Assembly (NCBI GenBank): GCA_045652465.1 | Contig: JAZRUI010000015.1 | Location: 1 to 64,000 of the forward strand | DNA length: 64,000 nt | Reading direction: 5' to 3' | Source: SIG589 sp045652465 | GTDB taxonomy: Bacteria; Bacillota; Clostridia; Oscillospirales; Acutalibacteraceae | Shown here: positions 31,548 to 40,282 of the stretch, in pieces | How positions within the stretch are numbered: position 1 is the stretch's first letter | Layout: each line of letters starts with the position of its first letter | Notes under the pieces: model-generated | The model's database searches: none | Seen by the model: only the letters and a program-made list of their open reading frames with translations | Told to the model about the DNA's origin: nothing | Translations under genes and position numbers: made by a program

Positions 31548-32488
31548 TTTTTCACCTTGATTCCAAATGAAATTTTGTAATACATTCTTACGAGGAAGGG
31601 ACGGATTTTTCCGTATTTTTTTATAGTGGAGGCCTTGATTTTATCGCTGATGGTTAGTGCCTTGTCGCCTGCGAGCAACTTTTTGGCAAGCGCAGCTGCT
31701 TCATAGCAACGGTTGCGAAGACAACGGAAATAATACTTTTTGAGAAGACCGTTTTCGCTGCCGTATTTATCGTGGAGCTTCTTTACGACCTCTGAACACA
31801 CAATAGCGACATCTCCCGCAGCCTTGCTTTTTCCGGTTACGGTTGTTTGCATCGCGTGTACGCGGCTCAGCACTCCTACAGTATCGCAACAAACGATGGG
31901 CGCTCCGCTAAGGAAAAAGCGATACCACATATCATAGTCCTGCATATATAAAACGTCGTTTCTAAACATGCCTTCTCGGTCGAAAAGTGCCTTTGGAATA
32001 AGCAAGGCACAGCCGCTTATTCCAAGTCCTTCGAACATATTCGAAAGCGCCTGTTCGGCGCTGTATTCCTTGTTTCCCCAAATTGAAACTTTTCGGCTTA
32101 GCTTTTCGCCGTTGCAATCAACAAAGGAACTGGCGCACATAAAAAGACTTTCTTTGTTTTCTTCGGTTATGAGGGCAACTTGACAGGCGATTTTTTCGGG
32201 GGCGTACATATCATCGTGCGAAAGCCATGAGAAATATTCGCCCTTCATTTCTTCTATGCCCTTATTGAGAGCAGAGCTGCATCCGCCGTTTTCTTTTTTT
32301 ATGTAGCGAATTTTATCGCCATAGGAGAGGGCAACTCTTTCGGTTGCGCCATCATCGCGGGAGCCATCGTTAACAACAATGATTTCAATGTTCTCATATG
32401 TTTGCTCGAGTGCTGAATCAATAGCTTTTGCAAGATAGTTTGAACCGTTGTAAACGGGGATAACGATCGAAATTAGCGGATTTTGCAT
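31544..32488 (-). CDS. GT2-family glycosyltransferase
   Basis: A 314-residue GT-A inverting glycosyltransferase: SIVIPVYNGSNYLAKAIDS at the start, VVNDGSRDDGATE (first Asp), and SWLSHDDMYAPEKIACQ carrying the metal-binding DD of the DXD-type site. A basic C-terminus ends at FGIKVKK. Donor unknown. It overlaps the pyruvyl transferase by 4 nt. Confidence 0.88.
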   Translation of the reverse strand: MQNPLISIVIPVYNGSNYLAKAIDSALEQTYENIEIIVVNDGSRDDGATERVALSYGDKIRYIKKENGGCSSALNKGIEEMKGEYFSWLSHDDMYAPEKIACQVALITEENKESLFMCASSFVDCNGEKLSRKVSIWGNKEYSAEQALSNMFEGLGISGCALLIPKALFDREGMFRNDVLYMQDYDMWYRFFLSGAPIVCCDTVGVLSRVHAMQTTVTGKSKAAGDVAIVCSEVVKKLHDKYGSENGLLKKYYFRCLRNRCYEAAALAKKLLAGDKALTISDKIKASTIKKYGKIRPFLVRMYYKISFGIKVKK

Positions 32489-32503
32489 GATAGTTCCTCA
32501 AAT

Positions 32504-33562
32504 CTATTTGTTTTTTATTTTTGCGGCTGCAAGCAGCATAAGATAAACGAGGGTGGCGCAGCGCATTTTAGCAAAGCGGAAAAGCAGTTTCCAATGCAGC
32601 GGAAACCACTTATAATCCAGCGCTTTGTAGGCGGCGCGGTAGCGCGGCAGTTTCAAAATTTCTTTTATCTTTTTTATCTTAAATCGAGCGTTCTTATCGC
32701 TTTCTAAAATGTTAAAACCTTGCCCGATAATGCTGAGCGCGATTCGATTGTTGAGTGCAATTAAGAAGTCATCGCCGCATAGGTTTTCTTTTGCAAAATT
32801 TTCTATAATATCGAAAAGCTTTTGCCATTGAGCAAGGAGATTTTTCTTATAGCGTGAAGTGATGGAGGTGGCGTTGGTTTTCCGATAGTGATAAAAATGC
32901 TGATTCAAAAAAACAGCCTTTTCAATATGATGGAATAGATTGAGATTGAAAATTCCATCTTCATATGTTCCTATTTCGCGAATGTCATAAAAGGAAATGC
33001 TGTTGCTTTTTATGATATCCGAGCGGTAAAGTTTGCCCCAAATGGTGCAAAGCGCATCCATGTTTTCGGGTGTGGCAAGCTCGTCGCCATAGGGGCCTGC
33101 CATTCTTCGGCAAAGATTGCGACAACCTTCTTTGTCAAAAACAATTTCATTTTCTTTGAAAATGGTTTTGGGACTCGAAATTTCTTGAAATTCTCGCACA
33201 TAACTGAAAAGAACGACATCGGCGTTCTCGCGTTGGGCAATCTTCAACGCTTCTTCGCAGGTTTGAAGATCAATCCAATCGTCGCCATCGATGAACATAA
33301 TGTATTCACCGTGCGCGTTTTGAAGGGCTTGATTGCGAGCAACCGAAACGCCTTCGTTTTGTTTGTCAATAATTTTAATACGGCTATCGCGCTCGGCGTA
33401 ATCCTTTAAAATATCAAGCGAGCCATCAGGGCTTTGGTCGTTAACGCAAATAATTTCCAGGTTTTCATATGTTTGTCCAACAACGCTATCGAGGCATTGC
33501 GGTAAATATTTTTCAATATTGTAAACGGGGATGATGATGGAAATTAGAGGATTATTTTGCAA
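32504..33562 (-). CDS. GT2-family glycosyltransferase
   Basis: A 352-residue GT-A enzyme with SIIIPVYNIEKYLPQCLDSV, CVNDQSPDGSLDIL and MFIDGDDWIDLQTCEEA (DXD-type site). It is of the capsule type often annotated EpsJ/WchA-adjacent. The start is placed at TTG 33562, 11 codons-end overlap with the upstream gene, because AAGGGTGG lies 7 nt before it; an ATG nine codons upstream is possible but extends further into the neighbouring frame. Acceptor and donor unknown. Confidence 0.85.
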   Translation of the reverse strand: MQNNPLISIIIPVYNIEKYLPQCLDSVVGQTYENLEIICVNDQSPDGSLDILKDYAERDSRIKIIDKQNEGVSVARNQALQNAHGEYIMFIDGDDWIDLQTCEEALKIAQRENADVVLFSYVREFQEISSPKTIFKENEIVFDKEGCRNLCRRMAGPYGDELATPENMDALCTIWGKLYRSDIIKSNSISFYDIREIGTYEDGIFNLNLFHHIEKAVFLNQHFYHYRKTNATSITSRYKKNLLAQWQKLFDIIENFAKENLCGDDFLIALNNRIALSIIGQGFNILESDKNARFKIKKIKEILKLPRYRAAYKALDYKWFPLHWKLLFRFAKMRCATLVYLMLLAAAKIKNK

Positions 33563-34682
33563 GCGTGGCCACCCTTTCTTCGAGCCCATAAATTTCGTAC
33601 ATTTTTTTGTTTATTGCATCAACATTAAACGTTTTAGCCTTTTCGCGATTATATTCGCCAATGGCGCTTCGCATCGACTGCGAGGATTCTAATGCGCTGA
33701 TTTTTTCAGCAAATGCGGCGGCATCTCGCGGAGAAATTAAAAATCCACCCTGCTCATCAATAAGGTCTTCGCAGCCGCGTATTAGCGATGCGATGCAGGG
33801 GAGAGAACAAGACATAGCCTCAATCATAGAAACAGGCAACCCCTCGCGCAAGGAGGGGAAAACAAAGGTGTCTGCTGCGTGGCAAAGTTCCGCAATATCG
33901 TTGCGGTAGCCGAGCAGTTTAATGCGCTCTTCAAGGCCGAGCGCTTTCGCTTTCTCCGAAAGGGTATCGTTCAGGTTGCCTTCGCCTGCGATTATGTAAT
34001 AAATATTTTGATTTTCAAGTTTTGCCAGCGCGTCAATAATAATGCTGTGGTTTTTATTGGCGTTAAGTTCGCCAACCGAAATGAGCAGAAATGCATCTTC
34101 GGGAATGCCAAGTTCGCGGCGCTTTTCGGCTCGGTCACACGGAACCGAACTGAAGCGCTCGGTGTTAACGCCGACGCCGGGAATATATAGTGTGTTGGTT
34201 TTGAATTTTCGGCAGGAGCGCTCATAGTCCTCTTGATTGATGGTTATGAGCGTATCGGTATAGCGGGCGCATAGCTTCTCAACAGGATAAAAAATCATCC
34301 AATTCTTCTTGGGCGCGCCCTTGTAAAAGTGGAACCCGTGCGCCGTGTAGATAACGCGAAGACCACTTTTGCGCAGCTTCTTGCAGGCAAAGCGGGTGCA
34401 GGCGGCGGCGATGGGTGTGTGGCAATGAACGATATCATAACTGCCGTCGCGAACCAGCGCCTTGATTTCTTTGATGGCGGTTAAATTGCCTTTGCTTAAG
34501 GGTGAACGGCTACATGAAAGCGGGAAAATTTTGCAACCCAAATCTTCATAATAGCCTAAAACCACCGAGCCCGTTTTGTTGCAGGCGAGGTCAACTGTGT
34601 GTCCGTCCTCTATAAGGCGCTTGATTAAGTTTTTAAAGAAACCCATGGTCACATCGATGGTGGTTACATAAAGGATTTTCAT
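33552..34682 (-). CDS. GT4-family glycosyltransferase
   Basis: A 376-residue GT-B enzyme with an EpsD/PglA-like start (YVTTIDVTMGFFKNLIKRL), the central VIYTAHGFHFYKGAPKKNWM and donor-site PSLREGLPVSMIEAMSC. It is probably an early glycosyltransferase, as the gene directly follows the priming genes and PglA-like enzymes act on the bacillosamine-type first sugar. That order is inferred from position only. Confidence 0.88.
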   Translation of the reverse strand: MKILYVTTIDVTMGFFKNLIKRLIEDGHTVDLACNKTGSVVLGYYEDLGCKIFPLSCSRSPLSKGNLTAIKEIKALVRDGSYDIVHCHTPIAAACTRFACKKLRKSGLRVIYTAHGFHFYKGAPKKNWMIFYPVEKLCARYTDTLITINQEDYERSCRKFKTNTLYIPGVGVNTERFSSVPCDRAEKRRELGIPEDAFLLISVGELNANKNHSIIIDALAKLENQNIYYIIAGEGNLNDTLSEKAKALGLEERIKLLGYRNDIAELCHAADTFVFPSLREGLPVSMIEAMSCSLPCIASLIRGCEDLIDEQGGFLISPRDAAAFAEKISALESSQSMRSAIGEYNREKAKTFNVDAINKKMYEIYGLEERVATLAK

Positions 34683-34692
34683 AAAAACCTCG

Positions 34693-35298
34693 TTATCTTA
34701 ATTTTTTTGCGGGAACGCCAACATATGTACCCGCGGAGTCTATATTCTTAACAACTGCGGCGCCGCAACCAACGGTAACATCGTTACAAATCGAGATGTT
34801 ATTCTTAATGGTTGTTCCTGCACCGATATGGGTGCGCTCACCAACCGACACCGTTCCGCAAAGGGTTGCCGCGGGAGAAATATGAACAAAGTCGTTAAGC
34901 AAGCAATCGTGGTCAACCGATGCGCGAGTGTTAATAATAGAGTGGCATCCGATTTTGGAATCGGCATTTATAACCGCCCCTGCCATAACTGCGCTTCCCT
35001 CGCCAACTGTGGCGCCCAGCGAGATTTGTGCAGAGGGGTGAATAGCGGTGTACCAATCAACGTTGAGAGAATTTGCAATTTTTTCTCTAACCGCATTTGA
35101 GCCAATGCCGATTATGAAGCAGTTTTCATCCGCGAACTTCTTTGCATCGGCAACCTTTCCGATAACCGAATAGTCTTGGAAAACAGTTCCAACCTTGTTG
35201 TCGTCGAGGAAACCGAGCAAACGGTCTTTGTTTTTAATAACGATATCGGCGATAACCTTGGCGTGACCGCCGGCGCCGATAATAACAACATTATGCAT
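34693..35298 (-). CDS. pglD: PglD/NeuD-family sugar acetyltransferase
   Basis: A 201-residue enzyme with an N-terminal Rossmann-like part (VVIIGAGGHAKVIADI) and a C-terminal left-handed beta-helix of hexapeptide repeats. The catalytic His sits in ASVDHDCLLNDF (about residue 130). PglD acetylates UDP-4-amino-4,6-dideoxy-GlcNAc to make UDP-diNAc-bacillosamine; here PglC-like and PglE-like genes lie immediately upstream, which supports that role. Overlaps the sugar transferase gene by 8 nt. Confidence 0.85.
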   Translation of the reverse strand: MHNVVIIGAGGHAKVIADIVIKNKDRLLGFLDDNKVGTVFQDYSVIGKVADAKKFADENCFIIGIGSNAVREKIANSLNVDWYTAIHPSAQISLGATVGEGSAVMAGAVINADSKIGCHSIINTRASVDHDCLLNDFVHISPAATLCGTVSVGERTHIGAGTTIKNNISICNDVTVGCGAAVVKNIDSAGTYVGVPAKKLR

Positions 35299-35917
35299 TT
35301 GTTGTCTCCTTTTCTTTAGTTCCCGTGAAGGGGATAACCGTTGCGGCGCCCTCGGCGGAAATTCCCTCGCGGCGCAAAACCTTTGCCGCGGTTTTAAGGA
35401 TTATTTTAACATCGCCTATGAAGGTCAACTTGTCTATGTATTTAACGTCGTCCTCAAACTTTTGCTCCCAAGTCAGCGAGTTGCGACCGTTTACCTGAGC
35501 GAGTCCGGTAAGTCCGGGGCGAACCTCGTGCCTGCGGCGTTGGCGCTCATTATAAAGTGGCAAATATTCAACTAGCAACGGACGCGGACCAACGATAGAC
35601 ATATTTCCTATCAAAATGTTGATAAGCTCGGGCAACTCATCCAGCGAGGTCGAGCGCAAAAGCTTGCCGTATTTCGTCAGGCGTTGGTCATCGGGCAGGA
35701 GATTGCCGTTTTCATCCTTTTCGCAGGTCATTGAGCGGAATTTGATAAGACGGAAAATTTTCTCGTTTTTTCCGGGGCGCAGCTGCGCAAAGAAGGGATT
35801 GCCCTTCATCTTGATGGCGCCTAAAACGATTAAAATAAGGAGCACGGGCGACAAAACGCAAAGCGCGATAAGAGAAAGCAAAAAGTCGATAACGCGTTTA
35901 AAGAAAATAGCGTACAT
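35291..35917 (-). CDS. pglC: PglC-like polyprenyl-phosphate phosphosugar transferase (priming enzyme)
   Basis: A 208-residue monotopic enzyme with one N-terminal re-entrant hydrophobic segment (VIDFLLSLIALCVLSPVLLI), IKFRSMTCEKDENG, the catalytic Asp-Glu in STSLDELPELINIL, and MSIVGPRPLLVEYLP. It transfers the first phosphosugar to undecaprenyl phosphate and thereby starts repeat-unit assembly. The short length (no extra N-terminal helices) matches PglC rather than WbaP. It overlaps both neighbours. Confidence 0.9.
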   Translation of the reverse strand: MYAIFFKRVIDFLLSLIALCVLSPVLLILIVLGAIKMKGNPFFAQLRPGKNEKIFRLIKFRSMTCEKDENGNLLPDDQRLTKYGKLLRSTSLDELPELINILIGNMSIVGPRPLLVEYLPLYNERQRRRHEVRPGLTGLAQVNGRNSLTWEQKFEDDVKYIDKLTFIGDVKIILKTAAKVLRREGISAEGAATVIPFTGTKEKETTNA

Positions 35918-37032
35918 TAAAATGCTCCTTTTATAATTCTGATAACCTCATCCTGCTCGGCTTCGGTCATCTTAATATCGCTCGGCAGGCAAAGTCCGCG
36001 GGCGAAGATATCCTCGCTGATGGGATTTTCTTCAGCCGAGATGAAATCATGCTCCGCGAAAACGGGTTGCATATGCATCGGCTTCCAAATCGGGCGCGAT
36101 TCGATGTTTTCCTCGGCGAGCTTATCCATAATTGCATAGGGCTTGACGGGGCAGCCCTCATCAAGAAGTATGCAGGAAAGCCAGAAGTTAGGCTTGCAAT
36201 AATCGGGATAGGGGTTAAGCGAGAGGGGCAGTCCCTTAAAGGCTGCCTCATAGCGGCGATAAACCTTTTCCTTAAGGTCGCGATGTTCGTCAAGGTGCAA
36301 AAGCTGACCGCGTCCGATTCCCGCAACAACGTTGCTCATGCGATAGTTATAGCCGATAACGCTGTGCTGATAGTGCGGTGCGGGGTCGCGAGCCTGGGTT
36401 GCATAGAAGCGAGCGCGCTTTATGGCCTCCTCATCGTTGGAGAGCAGCATTCCGCCGCCCGAAGAGGTTATAATCTTGTTGCCGTTAAAGCTAACAATCG
36501 AGAACTCGCCAAAGGTTCCGGTTTGCTTGCCCTTGTATGTAGCCGAAAGGCTCTCGGCGGCATCCTCGATAAGGGTTGCGCCGTGGCGGTCGCAAATCTC
36601 CTTGATTTCATCCATCTTGGCAGGGGTGCCATAAAGATGAACAACGATAACCAGTTTGCACTCAGGGTATTTCAAAAAGGCCTTCTCGAGAGCGCGGGGG
36701 TCCATATTCCAGGTTTCTCTCTCCGAATCGATGAAAACCTGACGACCACCCTCGTAAGAAACGGGGTTAACGGTTGCGGCAAAGGTGAGATCGGAACAAA
36801 AAACAACATCGCCGGGCTTGATTCCCGCAAGCTTAACCGCCAAATGCAGGGCGGCGGTGCCTGCCGAGAGAGCGGCGGCGTGTTTCATTCCGACAAACGA
36901 AGCCAGCTCGCGCTCAAACTCGTCAACATTTTTGCCGAGCGGAGCAACCCAGTTGGTATCGAATGCTTCCTTTATGAATTTTTGTTCCTCACCGTGCATG
37001 GTGGGTGTCGAAAGAAAAATACGTTCCTTCAT
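35917..37032 (-). CDS. pglE: DegT/DnrJ/EryC1/StrS aminotransferase (PglE-like)
   Basis: A 371-residue PLP aminotransferase for a 4-keto nucleotide sugar. Conserved parts are APLGKNVDEFERELASFVG, ALSAGTAALHLAVK, LIEDAAESLSATYKGKQTGT and the PLP-Lys motif SFNGNKIITSSGGGML (about residue 184). It is the first gene of the operon, followed by PglC- and PglD-like genes, so the product is probably UDP-4-amino-4,6-dideoxy-GlcNAc. No PglF-type 4,6-dehydratase is in the window. GAGGGG lies upstream of the ATG. Confidence 0.88.
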   Translation of the reverse strand: MKERIFLSTPTMHGEEQKFIKEAFDTNWVAPLGKNVDEFERELASFVGMKHAAALSAGTAALHLAVKLAGIKPGDVVFCSDLTFAATVNPVSYEGGRQVFIDSERETWNMDPRALEKAFLKYPECKLVIVVHLYGTPAKMDEIKEICDRHGATLIEDAAESLSATYKGKQTGTFGEFSIVSFNGNKIITSSGGGMLLSNDEEAIKRARFYATQARDPAPHYQHSVIGYNYRMSNVVAGIGRGQLLHLDEHRDLKEKVYRRYEAAFKGLPLSLNPYPDYCKPNFWLSCILLDEGCPVKPYAIMDKLAEENIESRPIWKPMHMQPVFAEHDFISAEENPISEDIFARGLCLPSDIKMTEAEQDEVIRIIKGAF

Positions 37033-37046
37033 TATGTAACCCCTCG

Positions 37047-37081
37047 CTAAACGTGTATTTAGGCGCGCGCGCGTAGCGCGC
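37047..37081 (-). promoter_or_regulatory. two stem-loops in the leader of the polysaccharide operon
   Basis: In the predicted 60-65 nt leader, GCGCGC-TAC-GCGCGC (37081-37067) and CTAAA-TACACG-TTTAG (37062-37047) form two consecutive hairpins before the ribosome binding site. Neither has a T-run, so these are not simple terminators. They may be a recruitment site for a NusG paralogue or a stability element (inference). Confidence 0.5.
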
Positions 37082-37101
37082 AGTACCCCATAATCGTATA
37101 T

Positions 37102-37130
37102 ATTATAATACTATATTATAGGCTTGTCAA
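37102..37130 (-). promoter_or_regulatory. promoter of the 17-gene polysaccharide operon
   Basis: On the minus strand consensus TTGACA (37130-37125), a 17-nt spacer and consensus TATAAT (37107-37102). No other convincing promoter was noticed between the genes down to 19295. Confidence 0.88.
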
Positions 37131-37151
37131 ACAAATTGTGGCGAGCAAAAG

Positions 37152-37180
37152 AAAAAGCCCCCTCGCCGAGGGGGCTTTTC
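37152..37180. terminator. bidirectional terminator
   Basis: Stem AAAGCCCCCTC / GAGGGGGCTTT with a 3-nt loop and A/T tails lies between the SDR stop and the operon promoter. Confidence 0.88.
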
Positions 37181-37186
37181 AGGCGG

Positions 37187-38047
37187 TTATTTGTCTAAAA
37201 GTTGGCTATAAAGCTGCTCCATTGTGGCGGCGATTTTTTGCTGCTCTTTAGGGTCGCAGGTGGTAAGGCGCTGCTTTTTAGGCCCGCCCCAAATGGAGAA
37301 AAATCGCGGACCCAGCCATTCGTTTTTGGCGGTTGTTTCGGTGAAGGCGCGAAGAATGGGCAGCGCCGCGCGGCGAGGCTTCATGAAAATTATTTTCATC
37401 GGGTATTTGATAACCGCAAAAATAAGCTTGGGATAATGCGCGGTTATGCCTGTAAAAGTTATGCCGGGGTGGGCAACGGCGATAGCGCCATTCTCTAATG
37501 TGAAAAGCGAAAACATAAGCCGACGCTTAGCGTTGCCGTAAACTCGGCTGGCGCGGGTTTGTTTCGAAAAGTCTATATCGTTTTCATCGGTTTTCGAGTA
37601 GTTGTGCGCGATGCTTCCAACTGCGATAATCCTGCCGCCCTTTTTCTCGATTTCGGGCAATAATTGCCGCGCCAAATAATAGGGAGCAAGGCAGTTGATT
37701 TGGAAAACATTATCGAATCCAAGGCTTGTTTTATGGCGGGGAATGCTATATGCGCCCGCGTTCAGCAAAAGATAGTCGGGCGGGCTTGCCAAAAGGGTTT
37801 TCGCGGCGTTTTTAACGTTTTCGAAATCCTCAAGGTCGAGAGGAATATAGCCAACCGAAATGTTAGGAAACTTATGGAGCAGTTCTTCCTTTAATGCGTT
37901 GGCGCGAGAGGGGTTTCTATCGAGCATCAATATGTTGCCGCCCGCGGCTGCAATATGGTGGCATATGGCTCGCCCGAGTCCGCCCGTTGAACCGCTTATT
38001 GCTATCGTTTTGTGCAAAAGGTTTGGTTTAGAAATATTGCGTTTCAA
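37187..38047 (-). CDS. short-chain dehydrogenase/reductase, substrate unknown
   Basis: A 286-residue classical SDR with cofactor motif SGSTGGLG (TGxxxGxG, about 18-25), LLLNAGAY (NNAG equivalent), active Ser in AVGSIAHNYS and YGNAKRRLMF (YxxxK). The Arg after the first strand (MLDRNPSR) suggests NADP preference. The C-terminal part resembles retinol-dehydrogenase-like bacterial SDRs. It is a single-gene unit, divergent from the GH3 gene. Its substrate cannot be told. Confidence 0.82.
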   Translation of the reverse strand: MKRNISKPNLLHKTIAISGSTGGLGRAICHHIAAAGGNILMLDRNPSRANALKEELLHKFPNISVGYIPLDLEDFENVKNAAKTLLASPPDYLLLNAGAYSIPRHKTSLGFDNVFQINCLAPYYLARQLLPEIEKKGGRIIAVGSIAHNYSKTDENDIDFSKQTRASRVYGNAKRRLMFSLFTLENGAIAVAHPGITFTGITAHYPKLIFAVIKYPMKIIFMKPRRAALPILRAFTETTAKNEWLGPRFFSIWGGPKKQRLTTCDPKEQQKIAATMEQLYSQLLDK

Positions 38048-38119
38048 GCCGTTCCCTCCCGATTGGTTTTTATCATTTTATCACACTTTTTCAAAAATTT
38101 AAAGGTAAAATAATGATAC

Positions 38120-38148
38120 TTGTTGAGGTTGTTTATATATGGTATAAT
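38120..38148 (+). promoter_or_regulatory. promoter of the GH3 gene
   Basis: TTGTTG (38120-38125), a 17-nt spacer and TATAAT (38143-38148). Confidence 0.7.
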
Positions 38149-38176
38149 TATCTAAAATAAGCCGCGAGGTGTTTTT

Positions 38177-40240
38177 ATGCAGTTTAATGTTGATAAATGG
38201 ATGAACGAGTTAACCTTCGAGGAAAAATGCAAATTCTTAACAGGTTATCTCGCCCTGTCTTCGGCAAAAAATGAGCGCGTTGGAATCCCCAACATCGAGA
38301 TGAGCGATGGACCTCACGGTGTTCGCCGTTTGGTTGGTCATCCGAAATTCCCGCAGGACTGTAATATCGAGGGAGGCGATTGCTGCTTCCCAACTGCCAG
38401 CGCGGTTGCAGCCTCTTGGAATCGCGATTTAGCCTATTCCGCAGGCGCGGCTATTGCAAAGGATTGCAAAGAAGAGGGAATCGACCTTCTTTTGGCTCCC
38501 GCTGTTAATATGAAGAGAACCCCGCTTTGCGGTCGAAATTTTGAATATTTCTCCGAGGATCCCGTTCTTTCGGGCGAGATGGCGGCGGCATTTATTAGAG
38601 GCGTTCAGGATAACGGCGTTGGAACAAGCCTAAAGCATTTCGCCGCCAATAATCAGGAGCGCGACCGCTCCTCCATTTCGGTTGAAATTGATGAGCGAAC
38701 CTTCCGCGAATATTATCTTGAGGCGTTCCGCATCGCTATAGAAAAAGGCGCTCCCGAAACGGTTATGTGCGCCTATAATAAGCTGGGCGGAATTTGGTGC
38801 TCCGAGAATCCGTGGCTCTTAAAAGAGGTTCTCCGCGATGAATGGGGATATGAGGGACTTATGGTCTCCGACTGGGGCGCAGTTCATAACGCTCCCAAGG
38901 CATTTGCAAACGGTATGGAGCTTCAAATGCCCTGCAACCAAAACATCTATGAGGATATGCTCGACGGAATCGAAAAGGGCATCATAACCAAAGAGGAAAT
39001 CGAGAATATTTGCCGCAAGGTGCTCGAGTATCTTGCCCATCGCCTTTCTTGCCGCGGCGAGAAGCAGCCTTATGACCGCGCCGCGCAGCATAAAATAGCG
39101 CAGGATGCCGCAGCCGAATGCATAACCTTGCTTAAAAATGAGGAAAAAATCCTTCCCATCAATCCCAAGGATTATAAGAAAATCGTTGTTATCGGCAACC
39201 CCGCCGCAAGCCCCATCTATATGGGCGGCGGCAGCTCCCATGTTTCGATTGAGGAGCAAAGCGTTGATATTCCGCTCGATTTTATTAAGCGCAGCTGCGA
39301 TGGCAAAACCGAGGTTATCTATGAGCCGCTCTTCGATTGCGAATTAAACTATTGGGACAAACGCGATAAGATTCGAACCCTTGCAAAGGAAGAGGGCGTC
39401 TTGGCGATTGTTTTCGCAGGCGATGAGATTTGGCATGAGAGCGAGGAATATGAAAGAAAGCGCCTTTCCTTCCCCGATAGAGTTAACGATGTTATAGATT
39501 TCGTTGCCGAATATTTCGAGAAGACTGTTGTTGTTATGCAGTCGGGCGCCTGCACTGTGGGCAGCGGCTGGGAAAACCGCGTTCAGGGACTTATCCAAAT
39601 GTGGCTCTCGGGCGAGGGTGGCGGCAAGGCTATTGCCGATGTGCTCTTCGGCGAGGTTAACCCCTCGGGTAAGCTTTCCGAAACATTTATGAAAGCTTTA
39701 GCGCCCCATATTGAGCATGTAAGCTATAACAAAAAGATTCGCTATGCCGAGGGAATGGATGTTGGATATCGCTATTATGATAATCATCCAGAAGAGGTTT
39801 GGTATCCCTTTGGTCATGGCCTTTCCTATACCGAGTTTGAATATTCCGACCTTAAAATAACCCCCGACAGCGCAACCGACCCCGAAACCAATGTAACCGT
39901 TTCCTTCAAGGTTAAGAATGTTGGCGAGCGCGATGGCAAAGAGGCGGTTCAAATCTATGTTAGCCCCGCGGATAATACTGTTGTTCGCCCGCAAAAGGAG
40001 CTTAAAGATTTTTGCAAGGTTGAACTCGCCGCAGGCGAGGAAAAGGAAGTTGAGCTAACCCTTCCCGCCCGCGCATTTGCGTATTTCAATCCCTTCTTGC
40101 ATAAATGGCATGTTGAAAGCGGAACATATAACATTTTAATTGCCGTTTCAAGCGTCGATATTCGCCTTAAGGGCGCATATACCGTTAATTGGACCAAGGA
40201 CTACACCGTAAGCCAAAAAGGCGGCGCGATGGTGCTTTAA
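38177..40240 (+). CDS. GH3-family beta-glycosidase
   Basis: A 687-residue cytosolic beta-glucosidase-type enzyme with GH3 N-terminal barrel, alpha/beta sandwich and C-terminal fibronectin-III-like domain, without a PA14 insert. The nucleophile Asp is in GLMVSDWGAVHN (about residue 231). Other substrate-site blocks are MSDGPHGVRR, LLLAPAVNMKRTPLCGRNFE, GTSLKHFAANNQE and YPFGHGLSYTEFEYS at the FnIII border. No signal peptide, so it handles imported oligosaccharides, possibly beta-glucosides or xylosides in line with the xyl genes further right. GAGGTG serves as ribosome site. Monocistronic. Confidence 0.9.
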   Translation: MQFNVDKWMNELTFEEKCKFLTGYLALSSAKNERVGIPNIEMSDGPHGVRRLVGHPKFPQDCNIEGGDCCFPTASAVAASWNRDLAYSAGAAIAKDCKEEGIDLLLAPAVNMKRTPLCGRNFEYFSEDPVLSGEMAAAFIRGVQDNGVGTSLKHFAANNQERDRSSISVEIDERTFREYYLEAFRIAIEKGAPETVMCAYNKLGGIWCSENPWLLKEVLRDEWGYEGLMVSDWGAVHNAPKAFANGMELQMPCNQNIYEDMLDGIEKGIITKEEIENICRKVLEYLAHRLSCRGEKQPYDRAAQHKIAQDAAAECITLLKNEEKILPINPKDYKKIVVIGNPAASPIYMGGGSSHVSIEEQSVDIPLDFIKRSCDGKTEVIYEPLFDCELNYWDKRDKIRTLAKEEGVLAIVFAGDEIWHESEEYERKRLSFPDRVNDVIDFVAEYFEKTVVVMQSGACTVGSGWENRVQGLIQMWLSGEGGGKAIADVLFGEVNPSGKLSETFMKALAPHIEHVSYNKKIRYAEGMDVGYRYYDNHPEEVWYPFGHGLSYTEFEYSDLKITPDSATDPETNVTVSFKVKNVGERDGKEAVQIYVSPADNTVVRPQKELKDFCKVELAAGEEKEVELTLPARAFAYFNPFLHKWHVESGTYNILIAVSSVDIRLKGAYTVNWTKDYTVSQKGGAMVL

Positions 40241-40247
40241 AGAAAAA

Positions 40248-40280
40248 TAAAACGGAGTGGATTTTCCACTCCGTTTTTTC
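40248..40280. terminator. bidirectional terminator
   Basis: Stem AAAACGGAGTGGA / TCCACTCCGTTTT with a 3-nt loop; serves the convergent GH3 and transporter genes. Confidence 0.9.
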
Positions 40281-40282
40281 TT

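Noticed and set aside
36049..37050. A 333-codon open frame on the plus strand
   Set aside because: It is antisense to the PglE-like aminotransferase, whose motifs are unmistakable; no family similarity in the antisense product.
33010..37130. Hints of a phage or IS element in the polysaccharide locus
   Set aside because: No transposase, integrase or terminal inverted repeats were found anywhere in the window.
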